NCBI GenBank assembly: GCA_964020085.1
Contig: OZ026608.1
Location: 4,744,890 to 4,808,889 of the forward strand
Length of the DNA stretch: 64,000 nt
Origin: Micromussa lordhowensis
Lineage: Eukaryota > Cnidaria > Anthozoa > Scleractinia > Lobophylliidae
Direction of reading: 5' to 3'
In this document: positions 60,331 to 64,000 of the stretch, piece after piece
Numbering within the stretch: position 1 is the first letter of the stretch
Layout: each line of letters starts with the position of its first letter
The notes under the pieces: generated by a model
What the model saw: only the letters and a program-made list of their open reading frames with translations
Told to the model about the DNA's origin: nothing
Database searches by the model: none
Translations under genes and position numbers: made by a program

Positions 60331-62487
60331 AATATAGCGTAAGAATTAGATGGCTTATATATTGAAGACAAAAGTCATTTTATCTGTCATATGGTAAGCA
60401 CTGGAGTCGCAGATTAAAAAGTGTGCGCATGCGCCCTGCTAAAGGTAACATACATACAGTCATAAGCTTTTTCCGAATAACTACAGGAGCTAATATCTTG
60501 GAGACATTACATTTACAGTTAAAATACATAACATCTACAGATGCCTACTAAATATGTCTGGATTTATGAAAACCGTGTTAAAACGAAATCAAGTGGTTTT
60601 TTTTTTTAATTGCTTATTTCTTCAATTTAATTTTCTTCCTTGCTCTCGCTATGACAGCAGATTGTAATTCGTACCTAGCATGAAATGTAGAGAACTTCTT
60701 GCCGCATGTTTCATTGATCTTCCCTTTTTTTAAATTATTTATCCTACCAACCCTACCCCCCCCCCCTCCCCCCTTCGAATTTCTACTAGGTTTAGTCCAG
60801 GCTTCACTCGTTTGAATTCAGTTCGCGCGTTCGTTGACTCTGACATGGAGCCGATCGCTTAGCGTTCTGTATTTGCTGTCTAAAGGAAGTCTGCCTGAGG
60901 ACATCATTAAGTCCAATGAAGGTGCAAGTCTAACGGTTTGCTAGCAAGCGTCGTCTATTATCCTACGCGGTAAGGCGGGCCTGATATGTATCAACGGAAC
61001 ATTTAGTCCCGTAAGGGCTTATAGGTGCAATGGACTAGACATTTCCAGCTGCTGTTGGCGTTATTTGCCCTGAACTTTGATTTGGCTAAAGACTTAGAAA
61101 AAAATCTGTTGAAATGTGGATATGCCATTCCGCGCTCGACAAAAATCAAGTTCATCCGGGACATTGCTATTTGCAAGCAAAGCATGGCCAGGAGCAGAGT
61201 GAAGAACATGAGTTCAAGCGCTGATCGTGAGTAGAATTTCCTTGTTTGATCAATTTTAGGCGTTCTCGGCTTCGCTAACTATCAGAACTGTCTGTGATTC
61301 GCTAGCGCGGAAGAATTTTATTTGCGTGTCTTCCGGCTGATGATTGATCAGTTTGTTGAAGTGTTGACATGTTGAAGTGCTCGCCAACTCATGATTATGG
61401 CCTAGTTTGTTTAAAGTTCGATCCATTCTCGATGTAGGAAGCTCTTGTTTAGTCCATTTAGGACGATGCAGGTTATAGAAAGCTAAACTTGATCAACTCT
61501 CCGCCGCCGTTTTTGACATCTGTGCCTTCGTGTGTTTATGTAGACCGTGGCTCCAATTTCATGTTCAAAGCACTCTTAATTAAATTGTAGAATTCATGAT
61601 TCATCGAAAAGACGGTGAAACTAGTCCTCCTGGCCTGAAAAGGCATCCATGAGAGTTATTTCCCTTTGTTTGAGCTATGATAAGCCTTGTGGAAAGCTAG
61701 CGCTAAGACAGAATTGTATCACGATTATCAGTGACAAGTCAAATTCTGTGGCTACGTTTTTGCGAATCCAGACAGATATTGAAAGTAAATGTCACGTAAG
61801 GGCTACTAGTTGGCTGAAATGTAGAAGCAAATAGTCCATTTGACTGCTTACAATGCTCTTTTTGCCATGACTGGCTAATTTAATGCCTAGGAAAGACATA
61901 GTGAGGTCATTTAGCTAAAATCACAGAGGTTAAACATGTCTAAATTAGTGCCGCGAATCAAGTGATCAATTTAAGCTCTGATTAAGCTTTGTTTGGCTAG
62001 TTCGACTCATTTGAAGCGATTTCAAAGGCTTGCATAGGCATGACATAGCTTCTATTAAAGAGTACATGAGGTAGAAAGCACTCTCAGTACTACATGGTTT
62101 TATTTATGTACACTATCTGACCGATTTCCTAAAAACGTGCCTGCTGTTTTTAGTGCCTGCAGTCTTTAACACGGTTTTCATAAATCCAGACATAAATACA
62201 TAATATTTAAAGATATATTTATTAAAAAGAAGAGCCGCTGTACAAAATGCGGCCCTGGATTCTCTTTTAAAACCAGTAAACTCATAGGTAGGGATAAAAT
62301 CAGCTAGCGCATTCCGCAACTTAGCTGATACGTAAAAAAAAAGAGAAAAACGCAGTACCTCCAGACACCGGCGCTGGAGCGTCGTACCAAACGAGTCATC
62401 CCGGGATTTCGGCCCGTGCGATCGCTTTTGGACGCAGTTGGCCCTTCGCTGCTTTCTGCTACCGACCTTGCCTCCCGGTACGGCATT
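60255..62487 (+). repeat. Unit 28 (2233 bp)
   Basis: Shares 'aaccctacccc' (60751) and 'tttgtttgag' (61666) with unit 27. Confidence 0.97.
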
Positions 62488-62563
62488 GAGGGAGAGATAT
62501 GTCGGCCCCTAAACCATATGTGACAAATCCCACGCCTACTCACAGCTCCAAACCGCCCTTGTC
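62347..62563 (-). ncRNA. Candidate Pol III RNA gene, copy 28
   Basis: Body and upstream elements as in copy 1. Last complete copy in the window. Confidence 0.45.
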
Positions 62564-64000
62564 AATATAGCGTAAGAATTAGATGGCTTATATATTGAAG
62601 ACAAAAGTCATTTTATCTGTCATATGGTAAGCACTGGAGTCGCAGATTAAAAAGTGTGCGCATGCGCCCTGCTAAAGGTAACATACATACAGTCATAAGC
62701 TTTTTCCGAATAACTACAGGAGCTAATATCTTGGAGACATTACATTTACAGTTAAAATACATAACATCTACAGATGCCTACTAAATATGTCTGGATTTAT
62801 GAAAACCGTGTTAAAACGAAATCAAGTGGTTTTTTTTTTTAATTGCTTATTTCTTCAATTTAATTTTCTTCCTTGCTCTCGCTATGACAGCAGATTGTAA
62901 TTCGTACCTAGCATGAAATGTAGAGAACTTCTTGCCGCATGTTTCATTGATCTTCCCTTTTTTTAAATTATTTATCCTACTAACCCCACCCCCCCCCTCC
63001 CCCCTTCGAATTTCTACTAGGTTTAGTCCAGGCTTCACTCGTTTGAATTCAGTTCGTGCGTTCGTTGACTCTGACATGGAGCCGATCGCTTAGCGTTCTG
63101 TATTTGCTGTCTAAAGGAAGTCTGCCTGAGGACATCATTAAGTCCAATGAAGGTGCAAGTCTAACGGTTTGCTAGCAAGCGTCGTCTATTATCCTACGCG
63201 GTAAGGCGGGCCTGATATGTATCAACGGAACATTTAGTCCCGTAAGGGCTTATAGGTGCAATGGACTAGACATTTCCAGCTGCTGTTGGCGTTATTTGCC
63301 CTGAACTTTGATTTGGCTAAAGACTTAGAAAAAAATCTGTTGAAATGTGGATATGCCATTCCGCGCTCGACAAAAATCAAGTTCATCCGGGACATTGCTA
63401 TTTGCAAGCAAAGCATGGCCAGGAGCAGAGTGAAGAACATGAGTTCAAGCGCTGATCGTGAGTAGAATTTCCTTGTTTGATCAATTTTAGGCGTTCTCGG
63501 CTTCGCTAACTATCAGAACTGTCTGTGATTCGCTAGCGCGGAAGAATTTTATTTGCGTGTCTTCCGGCTGATGATTGATCAGTTTGTTGAAGTGTTGACA
63601 TGTTGAAGTGCTCGCCAACTCATGATTATGGCCTAGTTTGTTTAAAGTTCGATCCATTCTCGATGTAGGAAGCTCTTGTTTAGTCCATTTAGGACGATGC
63701 AGGTTATAGAAAGCTAAACTTGATCAACTCTCCGCCGCCGTTTTTGACATCTGTGCCTTCGTGTGTTTATGTAGACCGTGGCTCCAATTTCATGTTCAAA
63801 GCACTCTTAATTAAATTGTAGAATTCATGATTCATCGAAAAGACGGTGAAACTAGTCCTCCTGGCCTGAAAAGGCATCCATGAGAGTTATTTCCCTTTAT
63901 TTGAGCTATGATAAGCCTTGTGGAAAGCTAGCGCTAAGACAGAATTGTATCACGATTATCAGTGACAAGTCAAATTCTGTGGCTACGTTTTTGCGAATCC
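62488..64000 (+). repeat. Unit 29, partial (1513 bp)
   Basis: Cut by the end of the window. Shares 'ctactaacccc' and 'ttcgtgcg' (63055) with unit 26. Confidence 0.97.

Larger units (their letters stand above)
1..64000. repeat. Head-to-tail macrosatellite array, ~2.23 kb unit
   Basis: The same sequence recurs in the same orientation at a spacing of 2213-2292 bp, most often 2229-2234 bp, across the window. There are 28 full copies and a final partial one. I located each copy by the junction where 'ggtacggcatt' meets 'gagggagagatatg'. Length differences come from homopolymer tracts (C tract, T tract, A tract), a recurrent 16-bp deletion, one 13-bp deletion and one 74-bp insertion. No inverted or scrambled unit was seen. 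The near-identity shows recent amplification or continuing homogenisation by unequal exchange and gene conversion. Copy number in an assembly of such an array may be unreliable. Confidence 0.99.

Noticed and set aside
1..64000. CRISPR array, phage or bacterial operon
   Set aside because: The repeat unit is kilobase-sized without spacers. There are no bacterial genes or ribosome-binding patterns, and the candidate promoter is of eukaryotic type.

Overview
The whole 64 kb window is one head-to-tail tandem array. A unit of about 2.23 kb is repeated 28 complete times plus a final partial copy of 1,513 bp. No unique flanking sequence is present, so the array runs past both window ends. Units are almost identical: by eye there are usually fewer than about ten differences per unit outside homopolymer tracts. 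The unit start used here is simply window base 1 and is not a natural boundary. Unit starts are 1, 2231, 4460, 6693, 8924, 11144, 13374, 15606, 17836, 20065, 22295, 24529, 26744, 28976, 31268, 33481, 35712, 37945, 40178, 42410, 44642, 46876, 49107, 51328, 53560, 55792, 58024, 60255 and 62488.

I see no convincing protein gene. Each unit carries several open frames of 60-79 codons on both strands. They overlap one another, are about as many as expected by chance in 2.2 kb of this composition, match nothing I recognise, and several lack an ATG. There is no rRNA, tRNA, standard spliceosomal snRNA, transposase or reverse transcriptase that I can recognise. This is a eukaryotic, probably animal, genome: a macrosatellite-type array with an animal-type snRNA promoter. 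The species cannot be named from this sequence.

The most interesting content is a candidate RNA gene on the minus strand, once per unit, straddling the chosen unit boundary. In the copy at 2077-2411, reading on the minus strand, it has: an NRF1-like palindrome (2410-2401); a sequence like the vertebrate proximal sequence element (2375-2352); a consensus TATA box (2337-2330); a body of about 217 nt (2306-2090) with no run of four T; three consecutive GC-rich stem-loops; and a T5-CTC-T9 tract. The spacing is that of a U6-type RNA polymerase III promoter. I cannot match the RNA to a known family. If real, the array holds at least 28 copies of an undescribed Pol III RNA.

This gene lies inside a segment of about 640 bp bounded by 30-bp perfect inverted repeats (1908-1937 and 2529-2558 in the first copy). 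The arms carry TTAA at their outer ends, which looks like a non-autonomous TTAA-targeting DNA transposon or a foldback cassette. The remaining 1.6 kb of each unit holds a C-rich (G-quadruplex-prone) tract, a small ETS-like inverted repeat, short direct repeats that explain recurrent deletions, and otherwise nothing I can assign.

The array shows local homogenisation. Units 7-9 share private variants, including a damaged TATA box. Units 21-29 share variants absent from units 1-20. Units 1/2 and 16/17, 33.5 kb apart, share a rare pair of variants. Unit 14 alone carries a 74-bp insertion.
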